Below, one piece after another: positions 17,678 to 26,382 of a stretch of 64,000 bases of DNA. A program made the translations under genes and the position numbers. The stretch is from an uncultured Christensenellaceae bacterium (GTDB lineage Bacteria; Bacillota; Clostridia; Christensenellales; Pumilibacteraceae): positions 66,718 through 130,717 of the forward strand of contig CAJULK010000004.1 in NCBI GenBank assembly GCA_910587455.1, given 5' to 3'. Position 1 is the first letter of the stretch; every line of letters starts with the position of its first letter. The notes beneath the pieces were generated by a model, which did no database searches, was not told the DNA's origin, and saw only the letters and a program-made list of their open reading frames with translations.

Positions 17678-17706
17678 AGTATATACTTAAAATATGTATT
17701 TGTCAA
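17678..17706 (-). promoter_or_regulatory. Promoter of the opp operon
   Basis: Minus strand TTGACA (17701-17706), exactly 17 bases, TATACT (17678-17683). A consensus-strength vegetative promoter, giving a ~130-base leader. Confidence 0.85.
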
Positions 17707-17764
17707 GCATTTTTACAAAAGTTTTCAATAAAATTACGGATTTATATTGTTACATAAGAGTTTC

Positions 17765-17842
17765 GCTTGCGCGCGGAATGACACAATATTCTTATCTTGT
17801 CTTTCCGAACGAGCGAGCATCGCGAGTGAAGTGAAGGATCCC
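17765..17842. repeat. Dispersed intergenic repeat, copy 3
   Basis: Contains GCGCGGAATGAC and GTCTTTCCGAACGAGCG with a GTGAAGGATCCC end, matching the ends of copies 1 and 2. It separates the opp operon from the phage-type cassette. Confidence 0.45.
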
Positions 17843-17899
17843 AACCGTTTTCACTCACGCAAAAACGGGCACGACATCGGCCGCACCCGTTTCCGTCGG

Positions 17900-18151
17900 T
17901 CAGTTATTATCGTCGTCGGTTCCGCCCGATTTTTCGTCATCGGCGCCGCCGTCCGTATCTTCGCGATCGGACTTTCCCGCGTTCGGCACCGTGATTATAC
18001 CGAAAACGACGAGCGCGGAACACACGGCGTTGACAACCGCCTGAACGGTCTCGTCGCCTATGTCCACTCCGAACGCGCCGAGCATCAAAAACACCGAGCC
18101 GACGATCCCCGTCCAGAACCCCGCGCTTTTTATACGGTCTTTGAAGTTCAT
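17900..18151 (-). CDS. phiLC3-type phage holin
   Basis: 83 residues: MNFKDRIKSAGFWTGIVGSV, two hydrophobic segments, then VVNAVCSALVVFGIITVPNAGKSDRE and an acidic tail. The FW-x-(hydrophobic), A-V-V-N-A-V-x-A-L-x-x-x-G-I and P-x2-K-G/S-D elements are those of the phiLC3 holin family, which permeabilises the membrane at lysis. AGGAGG precedes the ATG. It is the last gene of the cassette. Confidence 0.85.
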   Translation of the reverse strand: MNFKDRIKSAGFWTGIVGSVFLMLGAFGVDIGDETVQAVVNAVCSALVVFGIITVPNAGKSDREDTDGGADDEKSGGTDDDNN

Positions 18152-18159
18152 TTTCCCTC

Positions 18160-19050
18160 CTATCTGCCGTACTTATCGTACAGCCTGTAAAAATAATAGT
18201 CGGACAGATGATCGCGGTAAAGCGTATGGTTTCTTATCTCGAGCTTTGCCTGCTCCTTTGAAAGCGAACCGAGAAATTCGTCCATTTTGCCGTAAACGGA
18301 CTTATATATTTCGTCGCGTTCTTTTACCGACAGTCCGTCGAGGCTCGCCGCCGCTTTCTGCTGTCTGATAGCATCGTCGTACAGATCGTTTTCGGTCTTA
18401 CGCCTGTCCGCGTCCAGCTTTGCCTGACTTATTTTAAGCTCGTTGTTGTACTTTACAGCCGACTGCACGTTCTTGTCGCGTTCGGTTTTCAGCGCCGCGA
18501 GCGTGTCGTTGAGCTTGACCGCATACGACAGATTGAAATCGTCGAGCGCTTTTTGAAGTTTTGTTCCCACCGCGGAAATTTCCGCGTCGAGATCGGATAT
18601 CTTCTTGCCGTAGTCGGCGCGAACAGACGCCGCTCGCCCGGCGTAATCGCCTGCAAGCTCGCTCTTTGCGTTGGCCGCTATGGACGAGCGCGCAAGCCCG
18701 CGCTTTATAACGTCGCTGTCGATACTCTTTGCCGCAGCGGCGTAATCCGAGCCGAGCGCTTCGAGCTCGCCGCTCATATTCTCCGTATACGCCAAACGCG
18801 CGTCGGCAAGCGCTTTCGCGTTTTTCTCGCTCGCCGCCTTGATAGCCGAAATGCCCTCGTCCTTGTAGTCAGCGAGTTTCTTTTGCGCGGATACGGCAAG
18901 GTCGGCGTCGGTCGGCGCGGAATACTCTACGGGGTCGAGCGTCACTTCGGGAAGTTTTTCCTTTTTTACCGTCGTCGTCACCGATTCGAGCGCGGCGATC
19001 TCCTCTGCGAGCCTGTCCCGTCCGTCGGCGTCACTGTTCACTATTGCCAT
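18160..19050 (-). CDS. Long coiled-coil cassette protein of unknown function
   Basis: 296 residues, almost entirely Ala/Lys/Glu/Asp-rich helix (SAQKKLADYKDEGISAIKAA..., KLQKALDDFNLSYAVKLNDTL) with a Tyr-rich C-terminus (DYYFYRLYDKYGR). No signal peptide or membrane segment. It may be an internal virion or tail-associated rod. The ATG at 19050 lies inside the preceding 52-residue gene (20-base overlap), with AAGGAG 13 bases upstream. Function unknown. Confidence 0.6.
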   Translation of the reverse strand: MAIVNSDADGRDRLAEEIAALESVTTTVKKEKLPEVTLDPVEYSAPTDADLAVSAQKKLADYKDEGISAIKAASEKNAKALADARLAYTENMSGELEALGSDYAAAAKSIDSDVIKRGLARSSIAANAKSELAGDYAGRAASVRADYGKKISDLDAEISAVGTKLQKALDDFNLSYAVKLNDTLAALKTERDKNVQSAVKYNNELKISQAKLDADRRKTENDLYDDAIRQQKAAASLDGLSVKERDEIYKSVYGKMDEFLGSLSKEQAKLEIRNHTLYRDHLSDYYFYRLYDKYGR

Positions 19051-19189
19051 GATCTTCGTACTTCTCCTTAAACTGTAAGTATCTGCGCATCGCATACTCG
19101 GCGAGCACGCACTTTATAGATTCTTTTTTGTGCGCGGACGCATCACGACCACGCGCGTCACTGCGCTGTTCGGTTTGCGCATCCGTCAT
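19031..19189 (-). CDS. Small cassette protein (52 residues)
   Basis: A charged 52-residue protein (MTDAQTEQRSDARGRD...YLQFKEKYEDHGNSEQ) whose ATG overlaps the BhlA-like stop by four bases (ATGA) and whose end overlaps the next gene by 20 bases. The overlaps on both sides support a real gene. No recognised domain. Confidence 0.55.
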   Translation of the reverse strand: MTDAQTEQRSDARGRDASAHKKESIKCVLAEYAMRRYLQFKEKYEDHGNSEQ

Positions 19190-19506
19190 ACCGCGCCCGC
19201 CTTTACGGGCAGGTCGGAAGCTGTATCCGCGCTGTTCGCGTCGGACTTTTTGCGTTTTTTGACAGTGCACACCGCTTTGACTTCCGCTACGTCCGTGCTT
19301 ATTCTCTTTATATCCGTCTTGATGTCGCCCGTATCCGACTTGACTTCGGCAAGCGTGCCCAGCCTATCCGTCAGCTTTCCTATCGTAAGCGTATATCTGC
19401 TTTCGCGCTTTCGGCTGTCGCGAAGCTCGTACACGAGCAGACCGCAAAACAGCACCGCCCACAGCCCGTTGGCGACGACCATCGACGTTATTTCTTCGAT
19501 ATTCAT
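19186..19506 (-). CDS. BhlA/UviB-like holin-like protein
   Basis: 106 residues: a single N-terminal helix (VVANGLWAVLFCGLLVYELRDSRKRE) followed by a coiled coil with ITIGKL-T-D-R-L and heptad Thr/Asp positions. The order G-x-W/F-A-V-L-F-x-x-L-L-x-Y-x-L-R-(D/E) matches the BhlA/UviB bacteriocin-holin family. The ATG overlaps the upstream stop by four bases. It is the second holin-type gene of the cassette. Confidence 0.75.
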   Translation of the reverse strand: MNIEEITSMVVANGLWAVLFCGLLVYELRDSRKRESRYTLTIGKLTDRLGTLAEVKSDTGDIKTDIKRISTDVAEVKAVCTVKKRKKSDANSADTASDLPVKAGAV

Positions 19507-19871
19507 ACAATCTTTTCCCCCGTTGTTTCTGTTTCGTGCCGTGCGCCTATAACGACCGCCCGAGCGCCGACGCGCACGCCGTCCAGACAGAGCTCTCCGC
19601 ATCCGCTTCCGCCGACGGCGACTATCGGCGAACCCGAAGCGGCAAGCGTTTTTCCGCCGAACGAAAGTGCGCACGGCTCGCCGTCGAACACCGCGACCGC
19701 GAAAAACGCGCCGAGCGCCGTCACCCTGCCGAACGATGTTACGCCGTCGCGCGTTTCGCCCGCAAGCTCGGTTATTTCTGTTCGGTTCGACGTTTGCGCG
19801 CGAAGTCGCGCGATCTCGACGGCATTGTCGTCTATAGCGCCCAACGCCCTCGCAAATTTTGCGTTATCCAT
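19503..19871 (-). CDS. Cassette protein of unknown function (122 residues)
   Basis: Starts MDNAKFARALGAIDDNAVEIARLRAQT, then a Gly/Ala/Val-rich beta-like region ending in HETETTGEKIV. AAGGGGG precedes the ATG at 19871. It lies between the nozzle-like gene and the BhlA-like gene. The short helical head and beta tail would fit a small tail-tip or decoration protein, but no family is recognised. Confidence 0.55.
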   Translation of the reverse strand: MDNAKFARALGAIDDNAVEIARLRAQTSNRTEITELAGETRDGVTSFGRVTALGAFFAVAVFDGEPCALSFGGKTLAASGSPIVAVGGSGCGELCLDGVRVGARAVVIGARHETETTGEKIV

Positions 19872-19882
19872 AGTTCCCCCTT

Positions 19883-21268
19883 TTATCCGTATGCCGAAAA
19901 GACGAGCGTGAGCGGTTTGATCTCGCAGTCGCAGCTTGCGTCCAACGCCAACGATATACGCCCGTCGAAGATCCCCGCGCGCACCCGTCTCCGCCCGGCT
20001 TTGACCGTGACCGCGCGCGATCTCTTTCCGTCCGAAACGGTTACGGTCACGGGCGCTGTCGTTTGCACGTAAACGTCGCGCACCGATTTTTTCATGTCTG
20101 CTGCGGAAAAGTCGGTCTCGGGGCTTTGCCAATGCTTGGGCAGATCCTCTTCGAACCTCTTTCCGCAACGGACGATAATACCGCCGCAGCCGCCGTCGCC
20201 CGCCGCAAGAAAATCGACGCCGCCGTACGAACACGCGTTCATGAACAAAATATCGAGTCCGCGCGACAGCGAATATTCGCCGGTGCCGACGCTGTACGTC
20301 AACAGCGCGTTCGCGGCGTATTCGCCCGCTTCCGCACCGATCTTGCGCCCGTCGCCGAAATCCGCTTTACACGCGAGATAATACCTGCCGTCGAAGTACG
20401 CGCTCGCCGTGACCGACTGCGGCAAAAGCAGCCCGTCGAGATTTTTGAGCGTTCGGCGGCACTCGTAACCGTCGAACACGTACAGCCCGTCCGACGCGGC
20501 GAACATAATTACCGAACCGCATTTCGTTATGCTGTTCGGATATATCCGTCCAGCCGAAACAAAAAGATCGGTCACCGAAAATTCGCGCTGCTCGGCAAAC
20601 GCCGTCACCCTGCTTATGCCGTGCTCGCGGAATATGTACAGATAGTTGCCGAACGATACGACCCTGTTAAGCGCGCCGCGCTCGTCCAACAGCTCGATAA
20701 ATCCGCCTGCGTCCGACGAGATCTTCCAATTTGTCGGATCGAGATCGTCCGAGAAAAACACTTTCGTCGGACTGTCGCGCGCCGTGACGAACAGCCGCTC
20801 GTAATGCAGTGCCATCGACGAGATCATAGGCGATCCCGTATGCTCGCGCAGTCTCGATCCGTCCCATGACATCAACGGTTTTTCGTCGCACGCCAAAAAC
20901 AGAATATCCTTTGAATTCAGTCTGTAATTGAGCGCAGTCATAGGCGGGAACTTGACGTTTGTCATGAATCTGTCCGAGCCGCTTTGCGCGTTGCGGTAGC
21001 CGAGGTGCCCGTCCGCCGTCTGATATACGTACTGTTCGACGGCAGCGCCCGACTCGTCCGCAAAGCGGTACACCCAATACCGAACAGCTTCTTTCGGCAC
21101 CGACGGGTGCGCGGCTATGCCGTAACCGCTGCGCAGCGCTCCCGACGAAAAATCGAAGTTGTACGCGCACGGCGAAACGGAAAAGTCGAGCACGCTTTCG
21201 TCACGGCGCACGTCTATGCCCGAAAATCCCATTCGGCGGCGGTAACGTGCGGAAGAAGGTATTTTCAT
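19883..21268 (-). CDS. Tail-nozzle/stabilisation-like beta-propeller protein
   Basis: 461 residues dominated by short repeated beta motifs (VYQTADGHLGYR, ILFLACDEKPLMSWDG, LFVTARDSPTKVFFSDDLDPTNWKI, YLYIFREHGISRVT, GLYVFDGYECRR). This pattern, with the fixed F-(S/A)-D-x-L-D-P-T-N-W element, is seen in short-tailed-phage stabilisation/nozzle proteins (P22 gp10 or T7 gp12-like). The position after the head-tail adaptor agrees. It suggests a podovirus-like particle. Confidence 0.65.
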   Translation of the reverse strand: MKIPSSARYRRRMGFSGIDVRRDESVLDFSVSPCAYNFDFSSGALRSGYGIAAHPSVPKEAVRYWVYRFADESGAAVEQYVYQTADGHLGYRNAQSGSDRFMTNVKFPPMTALNYRLNSKDILFLACDEKPLMSWDGSRLREHTGSPMISSMALHYERLFVTARDSPTKVFFSDDLDPTNWKISSDAGGFIELLDERGALNRVVSFGNYLYIFREHGISRVTAFAEQREFSVTDLFVSAGRIYPNSITKCGSVIMFAASDGLYVFDGYECRRTLKNLDGLLLPQSVTASAYFDGRYYLACKADFGDGRKIGAEAGEYAANALLTYSVGTGEYSLSRGLDILFMNACSYGGVDFLAAGDGGCGGIIVRCGKRFEEDLPKHWQSPETDFSAADMKKSVRDVYVQTTAPVTVTVSDGKRSRAVTVKAGRRRVRAGIFDGRISLALDASCDCEIKPLTLVFSAYG

Positions 21269-21277
21269 ATCCGCCTC

Positions 21278-21826
21278 CTATCCCCACAGCCGCGGCCGAA
21301 TACGCGCACGCCGCGTCATGCGAAGCCTTGCGCATCCGTCGGAATACAGCTCGTCCCACACCCGCGCTTCGTCCGCCCTGCCCGTCACGATACAGTAGTT
21401 GCGCGCCGTGAGATACGCCGCCACGGTACAGTCCGCGCCGCCGCCCAAAACCACTTCGTCGTCGAGCGACAGTTCGCCCGAGTCGGCTACGTACGCGACT
21501 TCGAAAACGCCGTCGCGGCCGACCGTCACACCGCGTGAATCGAATGTGAACCGCACGGGCCGACCCGACTGCGCGACCGAGCGTATAATCGTCGGACGAT
21601 GCGAAAACTTATCCGCGGCTATCACGCCGTTTTCCGCCGAAAGCGACTCGACGGCGGTATCGGCAAAACCGCTCGACCGAAGTTCGGTGACCGCCGTGTT
21701 CACGCACGCCGCGAGCGCTTTGACGTCCGAGTCGTCCGTATTCGGATCGGCTCGATCCAAGATTTCGGCTATGCCGTCGGCGGCGAGCAACACCGCCGAC
21801 GCGCTTGCTATTTGTTTTACTGTCAT
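21278..21826 (-). CDS. Putative head-tail adaptor
   Basis: 182 residues: an N-terminal helical part (MTVKQIASASAVLLAADGIAEIL... NTAVTELRSSGF) and a C-terminal part with regular beta strands and a conserved-looking end (LTARNYCIVTGRADEARVWDELY). The layout (helices first, then strands, C-terminal YLTARNY) resembles head-completion/gatekeeper adaptors downstream of capsid genes. The second of two adjacent ATGs (21826) fits the GGGAG SD spacing best. Confidence 0.5.
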   Translation of the reverse strand: MTVKQIASASAVLLAADGIAEILDRADPNTDDSDVKALAACVNTAVTELRSSGFADTAVESLSAENGVIAADKFSHRPTIIRSVAQSGRPVRFTFDSRGVTVGRDGVFEVAYVADSGELSLDDEVVLGGGADCTVAAYLTARNYCIVTGRADEARVWDELYSDGCARLRMTRRARIRPRLWG

Positions 21827-21884
21827 CATTGCTCCCTTGCCGTCACGCCCGTCCGGAAACGGACGGGCGTGCATGCGTGTTTTA

Positions 21885-22199
21885 TTAGCCGCAAACGGCT
21901 TCGACGAGCTTATCCGCGCGCGCCGATCTCGCGGCTTCGTCGAGCTTTGCGTTGCTGCGTTCCGCTTCCGCCACAAGCTCCGACAGCCGCTCGACGCGCG
22001 TTTTCAGAACGCGTCCGACGGTGCGCTCGTCTAACGTTTCGTACGGAAGCACAAGGCACAGCGTATGCGGCGCGCACGCCGAATTGTGCACTTCGAACTT
22101 TCCCGTCTTGTAGTTGAGAAACACGAAGTATCCGTCGTCTATGCTCTTGAGCCGCCGACACACGCCGAACATGTCGTCCTCGATCACACGTCCCGTCAT
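21885..22199 (-). CDS. Cassette protein of unknown function (104 residues)
   Basis: Starts MTGRVIEDDMFGVCRRLKSIDDGYFVFLNYKTGKFEVHN and continues as a C-terminal helix (RVLKTRVERLSELVAEAERSNAKLDEAARSAR). It overlaps the capsid stop by four bases. The N-terminal half looks like a short beta domain. No named family recognised. Confidence 0.6.
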   Translation of the reverse strand: MTGRVIEDDMFGVCRRLKSIDDGYFVFLNYKTGKFEVHNSACAPHTLCLVLPYETLDERTVGRVLKTRVERLSELVAEAERSNAKLDEAARSARADKLVEAVCG

Positions 22200-23344
22200 C
22201 GCGTTATGCCCGTGAGCCGCGCCTGACCGTTGGGCTTACCGCATATGAGGTCGCAGTATTTGACGAGAGTCGCCGTATAGGTGGGCTTGCCCTGATTCTG
22301 CCGCAGGATCTTTCCGTTTTCCGTTTCGAGGAAACGCCAATCGCAAAGCTGATGCAGTTTGAACGCTTTCGTGTTGAGAAGATACATAGTGCCGTCGGGA
22401 ACGAACCTGTCGTACACGAGCGGCAGACCGTTGTATGACAGAGTTTTGAATCCGCCCTCTATCTCTGTAAAGTCGATATTGCGCCTGTATGACGACATGT
22501 AATCTATAAACGCATACTTTACGTCCTGCGAGCACGCAATGAAGTCCACTGTCGAACCCGCGTCGTTTTCGAGCGCGTCGATCGCTTCCTGTATAACTAT
22601 CTCGTCTATAGACCCGCCAACGTCTTTGGAATACGGTTTGAGAAAGGGGTGCGCCGACTTTTGCACGCCGTATACGGAATTGCCGTCGAACAGCGCGCCT
22701 ATGCCCGTTATCTCTTTGTCCTTCGAGCCCTGAACGTACATGACGTCCTTGTCGGCTATCGTAACGGACGGCGCGTCGAACGTGACCTGTTTGCTCGCAC
22801 GGTCGACGTACGCGATACGCGCCGTAGCCCGCTTTGCGCCCGACGCGGAATATATATCGACTACAAGCCCTTCTATAAGGTTGCGCACATTGTCTACGGT
22901 GACGGTCTTGTCCGTCGCCACGGCGAAAGTCGCGAGCTTGCCCGACCCGTCGCCGTACAGCATGCGACCGAGATTGAATTTGGACGCATTGAGCAATCCT
23001 TCGAGCTCGGCGTTGAGAAGATCGGTAAACGCGCCGCGCCCGTCCGACGACGCGCGTATCGCTTTGTCGGATATTTCGATCTGCCCGTAAAGATTTTTGA
23101 GCGTAGTGACAAACTGCAGGTAGTTGTTGCCGTACGCACCGGGAAGCGCGCCGTCCTCGTCGCCTGCGCCCACGCCGCCGTTTATGCCGAACTTGGCGGC
23201 AGTGCGTATCTCCTTGCCCCACACGTCGGCGGACGTCTGCTCTATCTTGGCGAGCAACGGGTTGACGCGCGTGTTGAGAAGATCGGTCACGGTGCCGAGA
23301 TATACGGTCTTGAGTGCGTTTTCGGCATTTTGAAGTGTTACCAT
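22196..23344 (-). CDS. Major capsid protein
   Basis: 382 residues. MVTLQNAENALKTVYLGTVTDLLN, then LYGQIEISDKAIRASSDGRGAF, SGKLATFAV, a central VDFIACSQDVKYAFIDYMSSYRR and a C-terminal LYDRFVPDGTMYLLNTKAFKLHQLCDWRFLE. The 'surface-exposed YLLNTKAFK...W-x-F' end is typical of HK97-fold capsid proteins in Bacillota phages. Position between scaffold-like and head-tail genes agrees. Confidence 0.85.
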   Translation of the reverse strand: MVTLQNAENALKTVYLGTVTDLLNTRVNPLLAKIEQTSADVWGKEIRTAAKFGINGGVGAGDEDGALPGAYGNNYLQFVTTLKNLYGQIEISDKAIRASSDGRGAFTDLLNAELEGLLNASKFNLGRMLYGDGSGKLATFAVATDKTVTVDNVRNLIEGLVVDIYSASGAKRATARIAYVDRASKQVTFDAPSVTIADKDVMYVQGSKDKEITGIGALFDGNSVYGVQKSAHPFLKPYSKDVGGSIDEIVIQEAIDALENDAGSTVDFIACSQDVKYAFIDYMSSYRRNIDFTEIEGGFKTLSYNGLPLVYDRFVPDGTMYLLNTKAFKLHQLCDWRFLETENGKILRQNQGKPTYTATLVKYCDLICGKPNGQARLTGITR

Positions 23345-23450
23345 TTGTGTTTTCTCCTTTTCGATGTTTTGTGTTGTTGCCGTCGTATCGCTGCGGAGCG
23401 GGCTCGCATCCGCTCAACGCGAATGTAAGAACGATACGCCCGTCAGCGTT

Positions 23451-23999
23451 TTATTCGGACAGCAGTCTGTCCGCGAGCCGCTTTGCTTCGGACAAAGTGC
23501 GCGGCTTTGCGGACGGCAGTATTACCGCCATACCGCGCGGCGGCGCTACCCTCGCGCACGGCGACGCGAGCTTGATTTTGTAGCGCGTGACAGCGGCTTC
23601 GGCGATCTCGGGGATTTCCGCCAAAGTTTCCGCATAGTCCGAAACGTTACGCGCTATTTCGTCCGACACGAACCGCAGCACTTCGTCGCGCGACATAGTT
23701 TCCGCCCGAGCATCGCAGTCAACGCGATCGGACGCGGCGCAAGCGCCGCCGTTGAGATCGGGCGTGCGATCATCCGCCGCTTCCGCAACGGGTTCGCCGT
23801 CCGCGGCGCCGTCTGCCGAAGCGTTTCCGTCCGTCTGCGCGCCGCAAGTGTCGAGCGCCGCTTGTAGCCGTTTGACGAGCTGACAGCGCTTTGTAAACTC
23901 TTTTTCGAGCGCGTTATAGGCGGACAGAAGTTCTTCGACCGTGTCGAACTTACTTATTTCAGAGACCGAGTTATCGGCTTGTTCTGCATTGTTTTTCAT
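23451..23999 (-). CDS. Putative scaffolding protein
   Basis: 182 residues, acidic and low-complexity in the middle (GAQTDGNASADGAADGEPVAEA), with an N-terminal coiled coil (FDTVEELLSAYNALEKEFTKRCQLVKRLQ) and a basic C-terminus. This composition and the portal-scaffold-capsid order support a scaffold, but sequence similarity is not recognised. Its ATG overlaps the portal stop by four bases. Confidence 0.6.
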   Translation of the reverse strand: MKNNAEQADNSVSEISKFDTVEELLSAYNALEKEFTKRCQLVKRLQAALDTCGAQTDGNASADGAADGEPVAEAADDRTPDLNGGACAASDRVDCDARAETMSRDEVLRFVSDEIARNVSDYAETLAEIPEIAEAAVTRYKIKLASPCARVAPPRGMAVILPSAKPRTLSEAKRLADRLLSE

Positions 24000-25846
24000 A
24001 TATTGATTTCTCCTTGCGTTATGTTTTCGCCGACGCCCGCCGCGGCAGTCGCGGCAAGCCCGTGTTCTTTTATGTGCGCTTTGAGCCGCTCGCTCTTTTT
24101 ACCCGACGGACATTCGGTCAAAAGGTAGCGCACGTGCGCGTCGGTATGCAAAGCGTGATCGTCAAACTCGGTCACTCGGAAGTCGCCCGTAAAGTTCTCC
24201 GATTCCGCGCGGTTGACTTGGACTTTCGTCATGTCGAAGTCCCCGTCCCAACCGCCGTAGCCGAGCGCCTGCAGGAATTTATGCTTAGCGCCGTCCGACA
24301 TCTTGCCTTCCGAATCGAAAAGCAAACCCATTTTATACAGCTCGAAAAGCATGTTCTGACGCATGGCGGGCGTGGATAAAAGTTCGTTGTTCGTTTCGAA
24401 CACAACGTCGTCGCTCGATATGTCCGAAGCCGTCCACCGCAAAAGCTCGACGCCGCCGTTACTGCCCGCAATTCTCGCGAGCCGCGCGTCCGAGCCGAAC
24501 TGTTTGTACAGCCTGAGTATGTGCCGCGCTATTTCGCGCGCCGCGAGCCTTACGTTTTCGGCGGAAAGCGAAAGCCGAGTGTCGTCCTGCTCGATAAGAA
24601 GCTGCAACGCTATGCCGCTCGTCGCCGACGACGCGGTCTGCGACGACCGCATTATCTCGCTCACGCCGCTTATCTGCGTAAACTCGTTCAGAAGCCGCGA
24701 CTCTTCCGCCGTGAACTCCGCCGGCACCGAACCGCAATCGAGCATGCGCGGCGGCGTTGCGCCTTGGCGGTACACGAGAATCTTGCCCGGCGAAATGCCT
24801 TCCTGTTCGAGATTGTCTATATCGACCGAGCCGTCCTCTACCGCCATGACGCCCATAGCGAGCCTGTTCATGAACTCGTGCTTGCGGTTTTTTACGGCGT
24901 TGTACGCGCGCTGAACGGGTATCGACCGCTCTACTACGGACATGCCGAAAAAACAACCCGCCACCTCGAGCGCCGCCTGTTTGACGAACGGAATCACTCG
25001 GGTTCCGTCCACGCCGTTGACGTACGGCAGTTCGCCGTAATACAAAAGCTCCTTGCCCGCAACGACCGCAAGTTCGCCGTTCGGCTTGTCCGAGGTAGGC
25101 AGCGTGTACCTTTCGATCACCACTGCGGCGGAAGCGGCACGCCTGACGGCGAGTTTGTTTACCGCGCTGTCTGCCGTCAGTCCGCCGCCGCCCGCTACCG
25201 AGTCCAGCCCCATTACGTCCGATTCTTCGGGCGCTACAGCCTTGCCGTACGCGCGCTTTATTTCGTCCACGTCTACGGCGCGGGCGCGAATGACGGACTT
25301 GCAATCGGCTATGTTCTGAGCGAAAAGACTGTCGGGATATATCTCAAACGGCGACACGGCTTTTATGCACACGTCGCCCTCGTACGCGCCGTCCGAAATT
25401 TTAAGCCCCGCACGGTCATCCCAGCCTACGTAATAAAACGCCGTGCCGCACACTTCCGACCACCGCGTGCCTTCCGCGAGCACCGCGTCCACGTCGAGCT
25501 TGTCGCACGTGGACGAAAGTATTTTAGTCGCGCTTTTAGCTGTCTTGACGTCTGCGTCGTCGGACGAGAACGGACGGACGGTGAGCGCGGGGCGCACGGT
25601 GTTGAGCTTTGCGAGCCGCGTTTCGACAAGCGACGAAATGTGGTTGAACACTTCGCGCTCCTGCCAATAATAATCGCGCTCAACGTCGGCTATGTCGCCC
25701 GTCGGCACGGCGGTGCAATACTGATTTCCCATATAGAAATTCATGTTGAGCCGCCACTGCGTTTCGAACGGACGGCGCGCTTCCGCGCGCTCGGCAAAGT
25801 CGCGCCGAACGTCCGCTACTATGTCCTCGCGGTATTCCTTTTTCAT
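23996..25846 (-). CDS. Phage portal protein, P22-like
   Basis: The dodecameric DNA channel of the virion. 616 residues: a start with RPFETQWRLNMNFYMGNQYC, EVFNHISSLVETRLAKL, GTAFYYVGWDD, then VVERSIPVQRAYNAVKNRKHEF and SGIALQLLIEQDDTRLSLSAENV, all typical of P22/podovirus-like portals in Firmicutes. The true start is the ATG at 25846 (ATGA overlap with the zinc-ribbon gene). Confidence 0.88.
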   Translation of the reverse strand: MKKEYREDIVADVRRDFAERAEARRPFETQWRLNMNFYMGNQYCTAVPTGDIADVERDYYWQEREVFNHISSLVETRLAKLNTVRPALTVRPFSSDDADVKTAKSATKILSSTCDKLDVDAVLAEGTRWSEVCGTAFYYVGWDDRAGLKISDGAYEGDVCIKAVSPFEIYPDSLFAQNIADCKSVIRARAVDVDEIKRAYGKAVAPEESDVMGLDSVAGGGGLTADSAVNKLAVRRAASAAVVIERYTLPTSDKPNGELAVVAGKELLYYGELPYVNGVDGTRVIPFVKQAALEVAGCFFGMSVVERSIPVQRAYNAVKNRKHEFMNRLAMGVMAVEDGSVDIDNLEQEGISPGKILVYRQGATPPRMLDCGSVPAEFTAEESRLLNEFTQISGVSEIMRSSQTASSATSGIALQLLIEQDDTRLSLSAENVRLAAREIARHILRLYKQFGSDARLARIAGSNGGVELLRWTASDISSDDVVFETNNELLSTPAMRQNMLFELYKMGLLFDSEGKMSDGAKHKFLQALGYGGWDGDFDMTKVQVNRAESENFTGDFRVTEFDDHALHTDAHVRYLLTECPSGKKSERLKAHIKEHGLAATAAAGVGENITQGEINI

Positions 25847-26061
25847 TGCGCCCCGTCCTTTGCGCGCTTGCGCTTGGCGGTCTCTACCGATTTGGGCACC
25901 AACGTTTTGCCTATCGCCGCGTACAGTTCGCTCATACACTTGTCGCAAACGTACAGGCGGCTGCCTATGCCCACGCGGTCGAATTTTACGGCGTGAGTCG
26001 CATGGTTTTTGCACACGCCCAACTCGCACTTCACTCTGTTTTTGCACTCTGTAATTTCCAT
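25843..26061 (-). CDS. Small zinc-ribbon-like cassette protein
   Basis: 72 residues with C-x6-C-x3-C and a later C-x2-C (CKNRVKCELGVCKNH and YVCDKCMSELY), so it may bind zinc. GGAGACGTAT precedes the ATG; the 3' end overlaps the portal ATG by four bases. Function unknown. Confidence 0.65.
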   Translation of the reverse strand: MEITECKNRVKCELGVCKNHATHAVKFDRVGIGSRLYVCDKCMSELYAAIGKTLVPKSVETAKRKRAKDGAQ

Positions 26062-26088
26062 ATACGTCTCCTTATCGGGTTAATCGAC

Positions 26089-26382
26089 TCAAGCCTTACC
26101 GCCCTGATTTTCAGTCGCGCGTTCACGCTCCGCAAGTTCGCAGAGCAGGCGCAGCTTTTGTTTTTCGAGTTCGTCGTCGGTCAAATCATCCGCTCCTCCG
26201 CCGTCGATTATAAGTTTGACAGCCGTCATATCGGGCGGGACGTCTTTAACGGTAACGCGCTTTTTGGTGAGTTCGAGACTGCCGTCCACAAGCGTATACT
26301 CCTCTACCGTTTCACGCGCGTTATAGCCGCATGCGCGCTTTATTACGGCGTCGAGTATCTCGCCGTCGAGATTAACGTTCAT
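26089..26382 (-). CDS. Small cassette protein next to terminase
   Basis: 97 residues: MNVNLDGEILDAVIKRACGYN..., then LTKKRVTVKDVPPDMTAVKLII and a helical Lys/Glu tail. The element K-x-V-P-P-D-x-x-A-x-K-x-x-(I/L) recurs in small phage proteins found by terminase genes, possibly a small-terminase substitute. GGAGG precedes the ATG; it overlaps the TerL end by 11 bases. Confidence 0.6.
   Translation of the reverse strand: MNVNLDGEILDAVIKRACGYNARETVEEYTLVDGSLELTKKRVTVKDVPPDMTAVKLIIDGGGADDLTDDELEKQKLRLLCELAERERATENQGGKA

Noticed and set aside
17540..17700. T-box or amino-acid riboswitch before oppA
   Set aside because: No T-box sequence or specifier stem; the leader hairpin starts too close to the transcription start to leave room for an aptamer.
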